A stretch of 43,024 bases of DNA from an uncultured bacterium (GTDB lineage Bacteria; Bacillota; Clostridia; Lachnospirales; Lachnospiraceae): contig CAJMNR010000032.1 in assembly GCA_905214875.1 (NCBI GenBank), positions 1 to 43,024 on the forward strand. The letters are read 5' to 3'. Positions 17,553 to 26,386 of the stretch are shown in pieces. Position numbers and translations under genes: made by a program. Position 1 is the first letter of the stretch. The number at the start of each line of letters is the position of its first letter. The notes below the pieces were generated by a model that saw only the letters and a list, made by a program, of their open reading frames with translations, made no database searches and was not told the DNA's origin.

Positions 17553-19712
17553 TTATTGTCTTGTTCCTGATAGGTCGTAGAGTTGGCTGGTTGTGGTTTG
17601 GGTGGTTGAGTAATTTACTTCGGTGCCGTTTTCTTTTACCCAGGTGAGGATTTCATTGTTGGAATTGCCTCGGTTGTCGTTTCCGCCGGTGAGGACGAAG
17701 CGGATGGTGCCGTCATTTACTAGGGATTTGAAGCGGTCCAGACTCATGACGGTTTCATTTCCCATAAAGCCGGTAAGGGAAGCTACGTTTAGGTCACTGT
17801 TTAGGGTGATGGATTCGCTTGTCGTGGCAGAGCAGACTACCAGTTGGATGGAACCGTTATCAGCGACGTTGTTTATATATTCGATAAGGTCTGTGTAGGT
17901 GTTTTTTTCGAGGTCTGGAGTGGTGTTTGCGGCTTTGGATTTTGATTGGGAAGGTGACTGGCTGGAGGAGAGTAGTTCAAGGCCGGCACATGGAGTGTTG
18001 GAACCGACGCCTGTTACAATGGCTGCAGCGGAGCCGGTCAAAGGGGAAAGTAGCAGGCCGATTACGGCAAAACCAACCAGAGGCTTTCGAATTCGGGTGA
18101 GCTTATTTTTAAGGAAAACAGTAATAAGGAGTAGCAGTGCGGAGCAAAAACATAATAGGATTAATCCAATTACAAGATACTTGATATACGTAGAGGAATC
18201 GTAAAAATAGGATAACATCAGTAGTTGGACGGCGCCTGTAATACAAAGGGAAACAGGCAAAAGGAATGCTTTGTAAGTTCCGATTTTTCGAAGGGAGTTC
18301 GAGCATTCTTTTTTATACATGCTCCACAGGGAGACGATACCGATTCCGGAAAGGGCGGCAGCGGGAGGAGCCATCATCGTTAGGTAATGAGGATGGAAAA
18401 GCCCGGTTGTAAAGCTAAAGTATACGAATTCCGGAAATAGCCACATAAATAATAGGACGGCTAGTTGTTTCTTTGGAGTGTCCAGTTTGAATTTGAGTCG
18501 TTCTTTCATGGCGACTGCCATAAAGCCAAGGAAGGCAAGTGGTAAGAACCAAACAATCTGGTCGGAAAGGATGTTTTTCGAGAAAAACCTAGAAAGGCCA
18601 GCAGTTGTCTGGGCTCCAAATGTTCCGGTAAGTCGTGTAGAGGAGGATTGGCCGTCTGGGCCGCCACCCATATTATCTGGTTTGCTTCGAGTTTGTCCAT
18701 CTTGTGGTGGGGTCCCTCGTCCCATCTGAGAAGGATTATCTCTTTGAGTCTTCGTAGTAGTTTGAGGTGGAGTCTTATCTTGAGATTTTGAACCATTTTG
18801 AAAACGATTTCCCGTGGATGGAGCACCATTGGAGGAATGACCTTGTCCAGTACTGCTTCCAAGACTTAAGCGTTCTGTACCATTATGGCCTAGGATAAGT
18901 TCTAATTCACTGTTGCCTGCGCTGCTTCCGACGTAAGGGCGTGCACTTTCGGGAATCAAATCTACGACAATAGCCCATGAGAAGGAGACGGCCAGCAAGA
19001 CAACGGTTCCAAGGGAAAGGTGTAAGAGACGTTTCTTTAGTGAAATCGTTGTAGCAAGAAGGTAGGTTAAGTAAATAGCAGGAAGAATCATATAAGCCTG
19101 TAGTTGTTTGATATTAAAGCCAACGCCAACAAGGACCATGGCAAGTATCAGAGGCTTTAAGGTACCTTTTTGCATTGCATTTGTAAGAGCAAGGCAGGCG
19201 AGAAGCAGGACGAGGACTAATTGGTTGTCGATCGTATTATTTCGGCTTACTGCTACAAAAACAGGTGTAACAGCTAGAAATAGCGAAGAAAGAAGTCCTG
19301 CGGTGCTGCCAAATGTTTTTTTGACGAGGCGGTAGCAGACGATTACTGATAAGACACCTGCAAGTGCCTGTGGCAGCAGGATGCTCCATCCGCTAAAGCC
19401 AAATACCTTTGCAAAGATTGCCTGAATCCAAAATCCTAAAGGTGGTTTATCGACAGTGACAAAGCCGGCGGGGTCCATGGCAACAAAAAAGAAATTCTTA
19501 AGATTCATGGTCATGCTCTTTACGCCGGCGGCATAATACGGATTCGAGGTTCCTTCAATTCCTATATTTGCAAGATTAAGAATGGCTGATAGTAGAACGA
19601 TTGCAGATAGGAAGAGCCTCTCTCTTTTTATACCTTTCAAAAAGTCTGAATGCGTACTGAGACAGGCGAAGGAAGCGCATTCGGTACGTAGCATTTTACT
19701 TTGTGGTTTCAC
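17553..19712 (-). CDS. GT39/ArnT-like membrane glycosyltransferase (YkcB family)
   Basis: About 719 residues, a polytopic GT-C transferase using a polyprenyl-phosphate sugar donor. The first external loop has the expected acidic and substrate motifs (NPYYAAGVKSM..., VDKPPLGFW), followed by many helices. A roughly 100-residue external stretch is low in complexity and rich in Gly, Ser, Gln, Thr and Pro (for example GSSTGQGHSSNG, MGGGPDGQSSS). A C-terminal soluble domain holds LVNDGTIRFVLTGG. GTG 19712 is preferred over ATG 19820 because AGGAGG (complement of 19720-19725) precedes it and the extra N-terminus does not look family-like. The target glycan is unknown. Confidence 0.88.
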   Translation of the reverse strand: MKPQSKMLRTECASFACLSTHSDFLKGIKRERLFLSAIVLLSAILNLANIGIEGTSNPYYAAGVKSMTMNLKNFFFVAMDPAGFVTVDKPPLGFWIQAIFAKVFGFSGWSILLPQALAGVLSVIVCYRLVKKTFGSTAGLLSSLFLAVTPVFVAVSRNNTIDNQLVLVLLLACLALTNAMQKGTLKPLILAMVLVGVGFNIKQLQAYMILPAIYLTYLLATTISLKKRLLHLSLGTVVLLAVSFSWAIVVDLIPESARPYVGSSAGNSELELILGHNGTERLSLGSSTGQGHSSNGAPSTGNRFQNGSKSQDKTPPQTTTKTQRDNPSQMGRGTPPQDGQTRSKPDNMGGGPDGQSSSTRLTGTFGAQTTAGLSRFFSKNILSDQIVWFLPLAFLGFMAVAMKERLKFKLDTPKKQLAVLLFMWLFPEFVYFSFTTGLFHPHYLTMMAPPAAALSGIGIVSLWSMYKKECSNSLRKIGTYKAFLLPVSLCITGAVQLLMLSYFYDSSTYIKYLVIGLILLCFCSALLLLITVFLKNKLTRIRKPLVGFAVIGLLLSPLTGSAAAIVTGVGSNTPCAGLELLSSSQSPSQSKSKAANTTPDLEKNTYTDLIEYINNVADNGSIQLVVCSATTSESITLNSDLNVASLTGFMGNETVMSLDRFKSLVNDGTIRFVLTGGNDNRGNSNNEILTWVKENGTEVNYSTTQTTTSQLYDLSGTRQ

Positions 19713-19959
19713 AAGAGTACCTCCTAATAATTGATATGTAGTAGTATTTACTAGAATATATCCAAATATTGTGAAAAGACTGTGAAAAATTGGAGACAAT
19801 ACTGTGTGCCAGAATGACATTTACTCAAGCTGTAGAAGTAGTTTATAATTTATTTAATAAGTGATAGATGGTAGTACATAACAAATAGCAAGAATAGTCG
19901 AGAAGCACTTCTGTCAATTGGAGTATGATAAACAAAGATTGATAGGAGGGAGCAATACA

Positions 19960-20691
19960 ATGAACGAAGTATTAAGAGTTGAAAACCTCACAAAAGCATA
20001 TGGGAATACCACCGTAGTGAAACATGTAAACTTGCATGCAAAGGCGGGAACGGTCATCGGGCTTCTTGGCGCAAATGGAGCAGGGAAGACAACGACGATG
20101 GAATGTATTCTTGGGACAAAACGACAAGATGAGGGAACGATCACTTTGCTTGGAATGAACCCAAGGAAAGACAGAAAGAAACTGTTTGAGCGTGTGGGAG
20201 TACAGTTTCAACAGGCAAATTACCAACAAGAAATCAAAGTAAATGAACTTTGTGAAGAAACAGCTTCTCTATACAAGAATCCAGCCAACTGGCATAGCCT
20301 TCTTAATGAGTTTGGATTAGGAAAAAAAGAAAAGACTCTTGTAAAAGAACTGTCCGGTGGGCAATGCCAGCGATTATTTATCGTGCTTGCCTTGCTTTCG
20401 AATCCGGAAATCGTATTCTTAGACGAACTGACGACCGGCCTTGATACAAAGGCAAGAAGGGGCGTGTGGAGAATCTTAGAGAGTCTGAAAAAACAAGGAC
20501 TTACCATCTTTTTAACGTCACATTTCATGGATGAAGTGGAAGCGTTATGTGATGAAATCTATATTTTGAAAAAAGGAGAGGTAGTATTTCAAGGAACAGT
20601 GCGCGAGGCAATAGAAACTAGCCCTTATGAGCAATTTGAAGATGCTTATCTTTGGTATTCGGATGAGGAGGAGAAGGATGAAGACTTTTAG
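19960..20691 (+). CDS. ABC transporter ATP-binding protein (CcmA/DrrA type)
   Basis: 243-residue ATPase. Walker A is GANGAGKTTT, the Q-loop VQFQQANYQ, the signature LSGGQCQRL, Walker B IVFLDELTTGLD and the switch histidine lies in LTSHFMDE. Walker B plus TTGLD and the following LTSHF are typical of ABC-2 exporter ATPases. The start at ATG 19960 follows AGGAGGG; a longer frame upstream lacks a binding site. The C-terminus overlaps the permease start by 14 bases. It is divergent from the GT39 gene. Substrate is unknown; drug or peptide export is common in the family. Confidence 0.93.
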   Translation: MNEVLRVENLTKAYGNTTVVKHVNLHAKAGTVIGLLGANGAGKTTTMECILGTKRQDEGTITLLGMNPRKDRKKLFERVGVQFQQANYQQEIKVNELCEETASLYKNPANWHSLLNEFGLGKKEKTLVKELSGGQCQRLFIVLALLSNPEIVFLDELTTGLDTKARRGVWRILESLKKQGLTIFLTSHFMDEVEALCDEIYILKKGEVVFQGTVREAIETSPYEQFEDAYLWYSDEEEKDEDF

Positions 20692-21421
20692 GAAAATGTT
20701 AAGAATCGAAGGAAAGCTGTCCATTCGAGATATGAATATGGTGATATTCGCGCTTTTGATGCCAGCGATTATATTAGTAATCCTTGGGTTCATTTATGGA
20801 AAGAAACCTGCATTTGACGGGGCGGATTACACGTTTATTGAACAGTCTTTTGGAGCACTCAGTACGATTGCGATTTGTGCCGGCGGACTTATGGGACTGC
20901 CAATCTTAGTAGCAGACTATAGGGAGCGAAAGATCTTAAAGAGATTCCATGTAACGCCAATTAGTCCTGCAATGATTTTATTTGTTCATCTAGTCATTTA
21001 TACACTGTACTCATTGCTATCTATTTTGATACTTTGGGGCATGGCAACCTTGTTCTGGGATTTTAAGATGAGGGGGTCCTATCTTTTATTTATGGCAGGA
21101 TGGCTACTTGTCAACGTGTCTATGTTAAGTATTGGAATGCTTGTTGGAGGAATTGCTAAGAATAGCAAGATTGCATCGGTTATTGCGTGTGTACTTTATT
21201 TTCCAATGTTAATCTTCTCTGGAGCAACGCTTCCTTATGAAGTACTTCCTTCTGTGCTACAGAAGATTGTGAATTTTATGCCGCTTACACAAGGAATTAA
21301 GATATTAAAGGCTGCCACATTAGGAACGGATAGTGGTAATGTCATTCTTTCCGTGATTGCGATGGGAAGTGTCGCCGTTATTTGTATCGCAGCGTCCATT
21401 AAATTGTTTCGCTGGGAGTAA
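20678..21421 (+). CDS. ABC-2 type transporter permease
   Basis: 247 residues with about six membrane helices (first near 20-42 as MVIFALLMPAIILVILGF). The segment VADYRERKILKRFHVTPIS is the ABC-2 family coupling motif, and FPMLIFSGATLPYEVLP is the conserved late loop. ATG 20678 is chosen because GAGGAGGAGAAGG precedes it, inside the ATPase gene, which shows translational coupling. A longer frame starting at 20627 would add a basic stretch without a binding site. Forms an exporter with the preceding ATPase. Confidence 0.92.
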   Translation: MKTFRKMLRIEGKLSIRDMNMVIFALLMPAIILVILGFIYGKKPAFDGADYTFIEQSFGALSTIAICAGGLMGLPILVADYRERKILKRFHVTPISPAMILFVHLVIYTLYSLLSILILWGMATLFWDFKMRGSYLLFMAGWLLVNVSMLSIGMLVGGIAKNSKIASVIACVLYFPMLIFSGATLPYEVLPSVLQKIVNFMPLTQGIKILKAATLGTDSGNVILSVIAMGSVAVICIAASIKLFRWE

Positions 21422-21448
21422 GTAGGAAAAGTAAAAGGAGGAATAAGG

Positions 21449-22327
21449 ATGCAGGAACAGATTTTAGCAGTACAACGAATGCAAGAATATATAGAAAGAC
21501 ATATTAATGAAACCATTACTATGGCGGATCTGGCGAATGCATCCTTGTATTCGCCTTGGTATTCGTATCGGTTGTTTAAGGAGTATACCAACTATACGCC
21601 TGCGGATTATATAAGAAGGTTTAAGCTATCAAAGTCTGCACTTCGGTTACGGGATGAGGAATGCAAGATTATCGATGTGGCATTTGACCTTGGATTTCAA
21701 AGTGTAGAAGGATATCAAAGGGCATTTTATCGAGAGTTTGGCTGTAATCCAAGCGAGTATGTAAAACATCAGGTGCCGCTATATTTATTTACGCCATACG
21801 GAGTTAAATATAACGAAATCAGAAAGGAGCACAAAAAAGTGGAAGCAGCAAAGACCGTATTTATTCAAAGGGTACACAAGGCAGCAAGAAAAGTTATTTT
21901 AAAAAGAGGAAAGACAGCAGAAGAGTATTTTAAATACTGTGAGGAAGTAGGGTGCGATGTATGGGGGCTTCTTACAAGTATTAAGTCCATTTACGGGGAG
22001 CCTGTATGTTTATGGCTTCCCAAAAAATATCAGACGCCAGGGACGTCGGAATATGTGCAGGGCGTAGAGGTGGCATTAGATTATAACGGTATTGTTCCGG
22101 AAGGATTTGAAGTGCTTTTGTTTCCGGAAGCGGAGTATTTGATGTTTCAGGGAGAACCATTTTTCGAAGAAGACTATTGTGTGGCTATCAGTGCATTACG
22201 AGCAGCCATTGATAAATATGATCCTTCTGTTATGGGATATGCTTGGGATGAATTAAATCCAAGGATTCAGCTAGAACCTGTTGGAAAACGGGGCTATATC
22301 GAACTGCTCCCTATCAAGGAGCTTTAA
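21449..22327 (+). CDS. AraC family regulator with GyrI-like effector domain
   Basis: 292 residues. The N-terminal 110 residues form the two AraC helix-turn-helix motifs (ITMADLANASLYSPWYSYRLFKEY, and IIDVAFDLGFQSVEGYQRAFYREFGCNPSEY as separate blocks). Residues from about 130 onward resemble a GyrI/Bacterial effector-binding domain that binds small amphipathic molecules. This HTH-first layout is typical of Rob/BmrR-like multidrug responders. It lies 27 bases after the ABC-2 permease with AAGGAGG, so it probably responds to a compound and controls this exporter. Confidence 0.9.
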   Translation: MQEQILAVQRMQEYIERHINETITMADLANASLYSPWYSYRLFKEYTNYTPADYIRRFKLSKSALRLRDEECKIIDVAFDLGFQSVEGYQRAFYREFGCNPSEYVKHQVPLYLFTPYGVKYNEIRKEHKKVEAAKTVFIQRVHKAARKVILKRGKTAEEYFKYCEEVGCDVWGLLTSIKSIYGEPVCLWLPKKYQTPGTSEYVQGVEVALDYNGIVPEGFEVLLFPEAEYLMFQGEPFFEEDYCVAISALRAAIDKYDPSVMGYAWDELNPRIQLEPVGKRGYIELLPIKEL

Positions 22328-22406
22328 ATTGATTTCATATAATATGCCTTTGGTGTTAAAAGAATGTCTTACGAATCTATAGAGGGTTTATGGATACAAT
22401 GAAATA

Positions 22407-22415
22407 TGGTATACT
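22407..22415 (+). promoter_or_regulatory. Extended -10 promoter of the CBS-domain gene
   Basis: TGGTATACT provides an extended -10 (TGN before TATACT, 22410-22415). The -35 region at 17 bases is poor (TTTATG), as is common for extended -10 promoters. The start codon lies 36 bases downstream. Confidence 0.5.
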
Positions 22416-22451
22416 AGATAGGGTAAAACAAAAGAGATAAGGAATGATGAG

Positions 22452-22865
22452 ATGAATATATTATTTTTCTTGACGCCGAAGGCAGAAGTTTCTCATGTAG
22501 AAGAAGGGGATTCTCTTCGCCAAGTGATAGAGCGAATGGAATACCATGGATATTCTGCAATTCCATTATTAAGTAAAGAGGGAAAGTATATCGGTACGAT
22601 TACTGAAGGTGATCTTTTATGGGAGATGAAGGCTAAGAATTTTCCTGCCTTACATGATATGGAAAGTATCAAGATTACTAAGATAAAAAGAAGAAGAGAC
22701 AATCAAGCAGTAAAAATCGACGAGAGTATGGAGAATTTATTTGAGAAAGTAAAGAATCAGAACTTTGTACCAGTCGTTGATGATAAGAATACATTTATAG
22801 GAATTGTTACAAGAAAGGATGTATTATCTTATCTTGGAAAGAAGTTACAAGAGAGTCAGGCTTAA
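22452..22865 (+). CDS. Tandem CBS-domain protein
   Basis: 137 residues made almost entirely of two CBS motifs, about residues 8-60 (YHGYSAIPLLSKEGKYIGTITEGDLL) and 80-135 (NFVPVVDDKNTFIGIVTRKDVLSYL as separate blocks). CBS pairs bind adenine nucleotides and regulate partner proteins. No catalytic domain is attached. It stands directly before a CLC transporter gene, a family whose larger members carry C-terminal CBS pairs, but a terminator separates the two, so a partnership is speculative. Its own promoter and terminator indicate a single-gene unit. Confidence 0.88.
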   Translation: MNILFFLTPKAEVSHVEEGDSLRQVIERMEYHGYSAIPLLSKEGKYIGTITEGDLLWEMKAKNFPALHDMESIKITKIKRRRDNQAVKIDESMENLFEKVKNQNFVPVVDDKNTFIGIVTRKDVLSYLGKKLQESQA

Positions 22866-22948
22866 AAGCATTGTAGTGATTTTCCAGAGCGAAAAGAAAC
22901 TTACATATGTTAAGAAACCATGAATTAGTAGTAACAAAAAAGTTTGAT

Positions 22949-22993
22949 AAAGCTGATAGCTTCTGTAGATAACTAGAGGTGAATCAGCTTTTT
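22949..22993 (+). terminator. Terminator after the CBS-domain gene
   Basis: AAAGCTGAT (22949-22957) pairs perfectly with ATCAGCTTT (22983-22991), followed by further T residues to 22993. The 25-base loop is long. No fluoride-riboswitch consensus was seen around it. Confidence 0.7.
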
Positions 22994-23037
22994 CTACGTA
23001 TATAGAAGTTAAAAATACATCATTAATGGAGAAATAA

Positions 23038-24252
23038 ATGAAACAAAGAAAATCAATTCTGGCAAAGACGCTTGCACTTTCTGCAGTCATTGGAGTAATC
23101 GTTGGTGCATTGTGTGCGTTATTTGGCAGAGTGTTGTTATATTTATCTGAGGTAAGGAGTTTACATGCAATATGGTTTATTCCATTTCTGGGCGTTGCAG
23201 GTCTTATAAGCATGCTTTTATATAAGAAATGCAGCGAGGAGAGTTTAAAAGGGATGGGACTTGTCATTGAAACCGGTCTTGGGAAAAATGAGAAGATTCC
23301 GATTCTTTTAGTTCCACTAATTATGGTCAGCACGTGGTTAACTCATCTGTTTGGCGGAAGCGCAGGTCGTGAAGGCGTTGCCGTTCAGTTAGGTGCGACA
23401 GTTGCCCACACAATCGGCAGAAAGGCAAAAATGCCTGAGAATTCGAGAGTCTTATTGATTACTGGAATGGCAGCTGGGTTTGCCGGATTATTTCAGACGC
23501 CGCTTACGGCCTCCTTTTTTGCATTAGAGGTTATGATTTCAGGTGTCTTATTGTATGAGGCACTTTTGCCGGCAGTAATGGCAGCATATATTGCTAGCTT
23601 TACCTCCCATTTTCTTGGACTTGAGAAGTTTTCTGTGGCGGTGAATGATGCATTTAGCTGGACACCGGAAACGACAGTGAAGCTCCTTTTTGTAGCGGCG
23701 ATATTCGGCGTGACAGGAGGCGGATTCGCTTATCTGTTAGGAAAGGCAAAGAAAGCAGGAGTTCGTTTCTTTTATGATCCATGCAAACGAATCTTTGTTA
23801 TGGGTTCACTTCTTGCAATTGTCTTCCTTCTCCTGGATTATGGAAGGTATTCTGGACTTGGAACGAATTTGATTTCAGCAAGCTTTACCGGCGAAATGAT
23901 TTATGGATGGGACTTTATCCTTAAGATTCTACTTACCGTGCTTACTTTGGCAGCTGGTTATCAAGGTGGAGAAGTGACACCGTTATTCGCCATTGGTGCA
24001 AGCCTTGGCGTCGTCCTTGCAAAATTTCTTGGACTTCCGATTCTGTTAGTGGCAGCCTTAGGATATGCAGCAGTGTTTGGTGCGGCAACAAACACGTTGC
24101 TAGCTCCAATCTTTGTTGGACTAGAAGTGTTCGGTGAAAATCACATGACTTGTTTTGCAGTTGTTTGTATTATTGCCTATGTATGCAGTGGAAGCCAGAC
24201 GATTTATGGTGCACAAAGAAAGTATATCTTCCAGATACAGGAAGGGGAATGA
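23038..24252 (+). CDS. CLC-family antiporter, probable fluoride/proton type (CLC-F)
   Basis: 404 residues with about ten membrane helices and no CBS tail. The first selectivity motif reads GMGLV (72-76), with Met where chloride CLCs have Ser in GSGIP; Met at this site is characteristic of fluoride-selective CLC-F antiporters. The gate motif GREGVAVQ (110-117) keeps the gating Glu112 and has Val instead of Pro, and the third motif is GGEVTPLF. These suggest F-/H+ exchange giving fluoride resistance. A chloride transporter is less likely. Start ATG 23038 follows GGAG. No terminator follows; the next promoter lies at its 3' end. Confidence 0.82.
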   Translation: MKQRKSILAKTLALSAVIGVIVGALCALFGRVLLYLSEVRSLHAIWFIPFLGVAGLISMLLYKKCSEESLKGMGLVIETGLGKNEKIPILLVPLIMVSTWLTHLFGGSAGREGVAVQLGATVAHTIGRKAKMPENSRVLLITGMAAGFAGLFQTPLTASFFALEVMISGVLLYEALLPAVMAAYIASFTSHFLGLEKFSVAVNDAFSWTPETTVKLLFVAAIFGVTGGGFAYLLGKAKKAGVRFFYDPCKRIFVMGSLLAIVFLLLDYGRYSGLGTNLISASFTGEMIYGWDFILKILLTVLTLAAGYQGGEVTPLFAIGASLGVVLAKFLGLPILLVAALGYAAVFGAATNTLLAPIFVGLEVFGENHMTCFAVVCIIAYVCSGSQTIYGAQRKYIFQIQEGE

Positions 24253-24258
24253 TATAAT
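24253..24258 (+). promoter_or_regulatory. Candidate -10 element of the two-component operon
   Basis: TATAAT starts one base after the CLC stop codon and 40 bases before the response-regulator start. The -35 candidate (TTCCAG, 24229-24234, spacer 18) is poor. Confidence 0.35.
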
Positions 24259-24292
24259 AAGGTAACTGAGCAAAAAGAGAGGAGCAAACGGA

Positions 24293-24979
24293 TTGAAGGA
24301 AAAGATACTGATTATCGAAGATGAGAAAGAGTTAGCAACCATACTTGGCGCGTATTTAAAAGTAGAAGGATTCGAAGCAGTCATTGCAAATGATGGGGAG
24401 CAGGGACTTAAGGAGTTTAATGCGGGCAAAATCAATCTGATTTTGCTCGATATCATGCTCCCGAAAGTAAATGGCATCGAGGTCTGTAAGAAGGTACGGG
24501 AAACCAGCGATATTCCAGTTATTATGATCAGTGCAAAAGACGGGGAGATGGACAAAGTCGTTGCCTTAGGAATTGGCGCTGATGATTATGTGACAAAGCC
24601 ATTTAGTCCCCTTGAGCTTGTGGCAAGAGTAAAGGCGCAGCTTCGAAGATATCAAGGATTACATAGAAAAGAATCGACCGATGGAGAACTAATAGCCGGA
24701 CGACTTAAGTTAAATAAGAATTCCTATACGGCGTATGTAGAAGGGGAAAAGCTGTCACTTACGACGAAAGAATTTGAAATGCTTTATTTTTTAGCAAGCA
24801 GTATCGACCAAGTCTTTTCAAAAACTCAAATATATGAGGGCGTATGGGGATATACAGGAATATGTGACGATAACAGCATTACGGTGTATATTAACCGACT
24901 TCGTGAAAAACTAGGTCACTTTGGATTAGATTACATAAAGACAGTCTGGGGAGCAGGCTATAAGTTGTCAATCAGTTAG
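24293..24979 (+). CDS. OmpR/PhoB-family response regulator
   Basis: 228 residues: receiver domain 1-120 with acidic pocket EDE (9-11), phosphoacceptor Asp53 in LLDIMLPKVNG, and Lys102 in TKPFSP; winged-helix DNA-binding domain about 130-228 (LTTKEFEMLYFLA, SITVYINRLREKL, TVWGAGYKL). The start is TTG 24293, eight bases after AGAGGAG; no in-frame ATG is close. It is followed by its sensor kinase. It resembles VanR/RegX-like regulators, but no target operator can be assigned. Confidence 0.93.
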   Translation: MKEKILIIEDEKELATILGAYLKVEGFEAVIANDGEQGLKEFNAGKINLILLDIMLPKVNGIEVCKKVRETSDIPVIMISAKDGEMDKVVALGIGADDYVTKPFSPLELVARVKAQLRRYQGLHRKESTDGELIAGRLKLNKNSYTAYVEGEKLSLTTKEFEMLYFLASSIDQVFSKTQIYEGVWGYTGICDDNSITVYINRLREKLGHFGLDYIKTVWGAGYKLSIS

Positions 24980-24989
24980 GAGCCTGACA

Positions 24990-26366
24990 GTGAAACGAAA
25001 ATTAGAACGAGTAAACATTGTAATCATAGCTCTAATTATTATAGTTATGGCAGCAGGAGCAATGGCATCCATCTATCGGTTAAGTAACGTCGACCATAAT
25101 ATTTATGATAATGACTTCCGTGTCGAGATATCGAGTGACTTACAAAAGATACAAGAGGGGCAGTATGCACCTGCACGATATCCATACATCGTACTTGATT
25201 TGAAAGGAAGCGTAATTGCCACAACGACAGAATCTTATACAATCGGTCAGATAGTAAATCTTGATGAAATCAATTCCTATGACAAATACTATGCGTCTAG
25301 CAACGCCGACCATAAGAAATGTTTTACCTTAAAGAAGGAGGATGCCGTAAATGGCTTTGTCGTTTTCTTTGTCCCAGAATCAAGATTTGCTAAATCTCAG
25401 GGAGCACAGGACTGGCTGTCGATTGGCCTTCCGCTTATAGTTAGCTTTGTTAGTTCCATCTTGCTTTGTATATGCTATGCCTTCTATGTAAGGCGCAATG
25501 TCTATCGTCCCGTACGTGAAATCAGTACGTCTGCAAAGGCAATCATTAGTGGAAACTATGATATGGAAGTAGTCCGAGTATATGGGGAGCGTCTTTCGTC
25601 AAATGAAGTTGGCGACTTGATTTATTCCTTCGAACTTATGCGAGATGAGTTAAAGGAGAAGCAGCTAAAGGAAAATGAGCTAAAGCTTGCCAACCAGGAA
25701 CTGATCTCTTGTATCAGCCATGATTTACGGACACCGCTTTCCACAATCAAAGCATATGCGGAAGGCCTAAGAGATGGAATTGCCACGACAAAAGAGGAAG
25801 AAAAAGAGTATATCGGGGTAATAATTAAGAAGACAAACCTGCTAGTAAGTATGATTAAAGAATTATTAGAGTACTCCAATGCACAGGCGAGCCGGATGGG
25901 CATTGAGAAAAAGGAATGTTATCTGCATAGCTATTTATTGCCTGTCATAAAAGAACTTCGTTTATTTATCGAAAAAAAGGGCATCTTGGTCGAGACCAAT
26001 ATAACGGCCAGTGATGTAATCGTTAAAATCGATCAAAAGAGAATTACGGAAGTGCTTTATAACCTTGTGGAAAACAGTATGAAGTATATGGATAAAGAAA
26101 ATCCAAAGATTACGATTAACATAACCGACCAAAAAGAAAGCGTCTTAGTTCAAGTCATCGATAATGGGATGGGCATTGACGCAAATGATATCTTATATGT
26201 ATTTGATAAGTTCTATCGAGCAGAAAAGTCAAGAACCTCAGGAGTGTCCGGTTCTGGTCTTGGCTTAAGCATCTGCCAATATATCATAAAAGAGCATGGC
26301 GGCGAAATCTACTGCAAGAGCCATGTAGGAAAAGAATGTGAAATAGGCTTTACCTTGCCAATCTAA
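24990..26366 (+). CDS. Membrane sensor histidine kinase
   Basis: 458 residues. TM1 about 8-30, external sensor region 31-140, TM2 about 143-167, a HAMP-like linker, HisKA with phosphoacceptor His244 in SHDLRTPLSTIKAYAEGL, then the catalytic domain: N box LVENSMKY, G1 DNGMGID (391-397), F box DKFYRAEKSR, G2 GSGLGLS (421-427). The start is GTG 24990 with AGGAG upstream, ten bases after the regulator stop. It phosphorylates the preceding response regulator. The signal is unknown; the nearby fluoride-type transporter is a neighbour but not proven to be its target. Confidence 0.93.
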   Translation: MKRKLERVNIVIIALIIIVMAAGAMASIYRLSNVDHNIYDNDFRVEISSDLQKIQEGQYAPARYPYIVLDLKGSVIATTTESYTIGQIVNLDEINSYDKYYASSNADHKKCFTLKKEDAVNGFVVFFVPESRFAKSQGAQDWLSIGLPLIVSFVSSILLCICYAFYVRRNVYRPVREISTSAKAIISGNYDMEVVRVYGERLSSNEVGDLIYSFELMRDELKEKQLKENELKLANQELISCISHDLRTPLSTIKAYAEGLRDGIATTKEEEKEYIGVIIKKTNLLVSMIKELLEYSNAQASRMGIEKKECYLHSYLLPVIKELRLFIEKKGILVETNITASDVIVKIDQKRITEVLYNLVENSMKYMDKENPKITINITDQKESVLVQVIDNGMGIDANDILYVFDKFYRAEKSRTSGVSGSGLGLSICQYIIKEHGGEIYCKSHVGKECEIGFTLPI

Positions 26367-26386
26367 GGACAAGGTAAAGCCTATTT
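26341..26386 (+). terminator. Terminator overlapping the histidine-kinase stop
   Basis: A perfect 17-bp stem: left arm 26341-26357 (AAATAGGCTTTACCTTG), loop 26358-26369 containing the stop codon, right arm 26370-26386 ending in TATTT. It isolates the two-component genes from the downstream chaperone cassette. Confidence 0.85.

Noticed and set aside
22904..22969. Small plus-strand frame MLRNHELVV... of 21 codons
   Set aside because: No ribosome binding site, and its 3' part is inside the terminator of the CBS-domain gene.
22866..23037. Possible fluoride riboswitch before the CLC gene (GCTGATAGCTTCTGTAG looks loosely similar)
   Set aside because: The GGNGATG half of the consensus is missing and the bases are fully explained by the AAAGCTGAT/ATCAGCTTT terminator.
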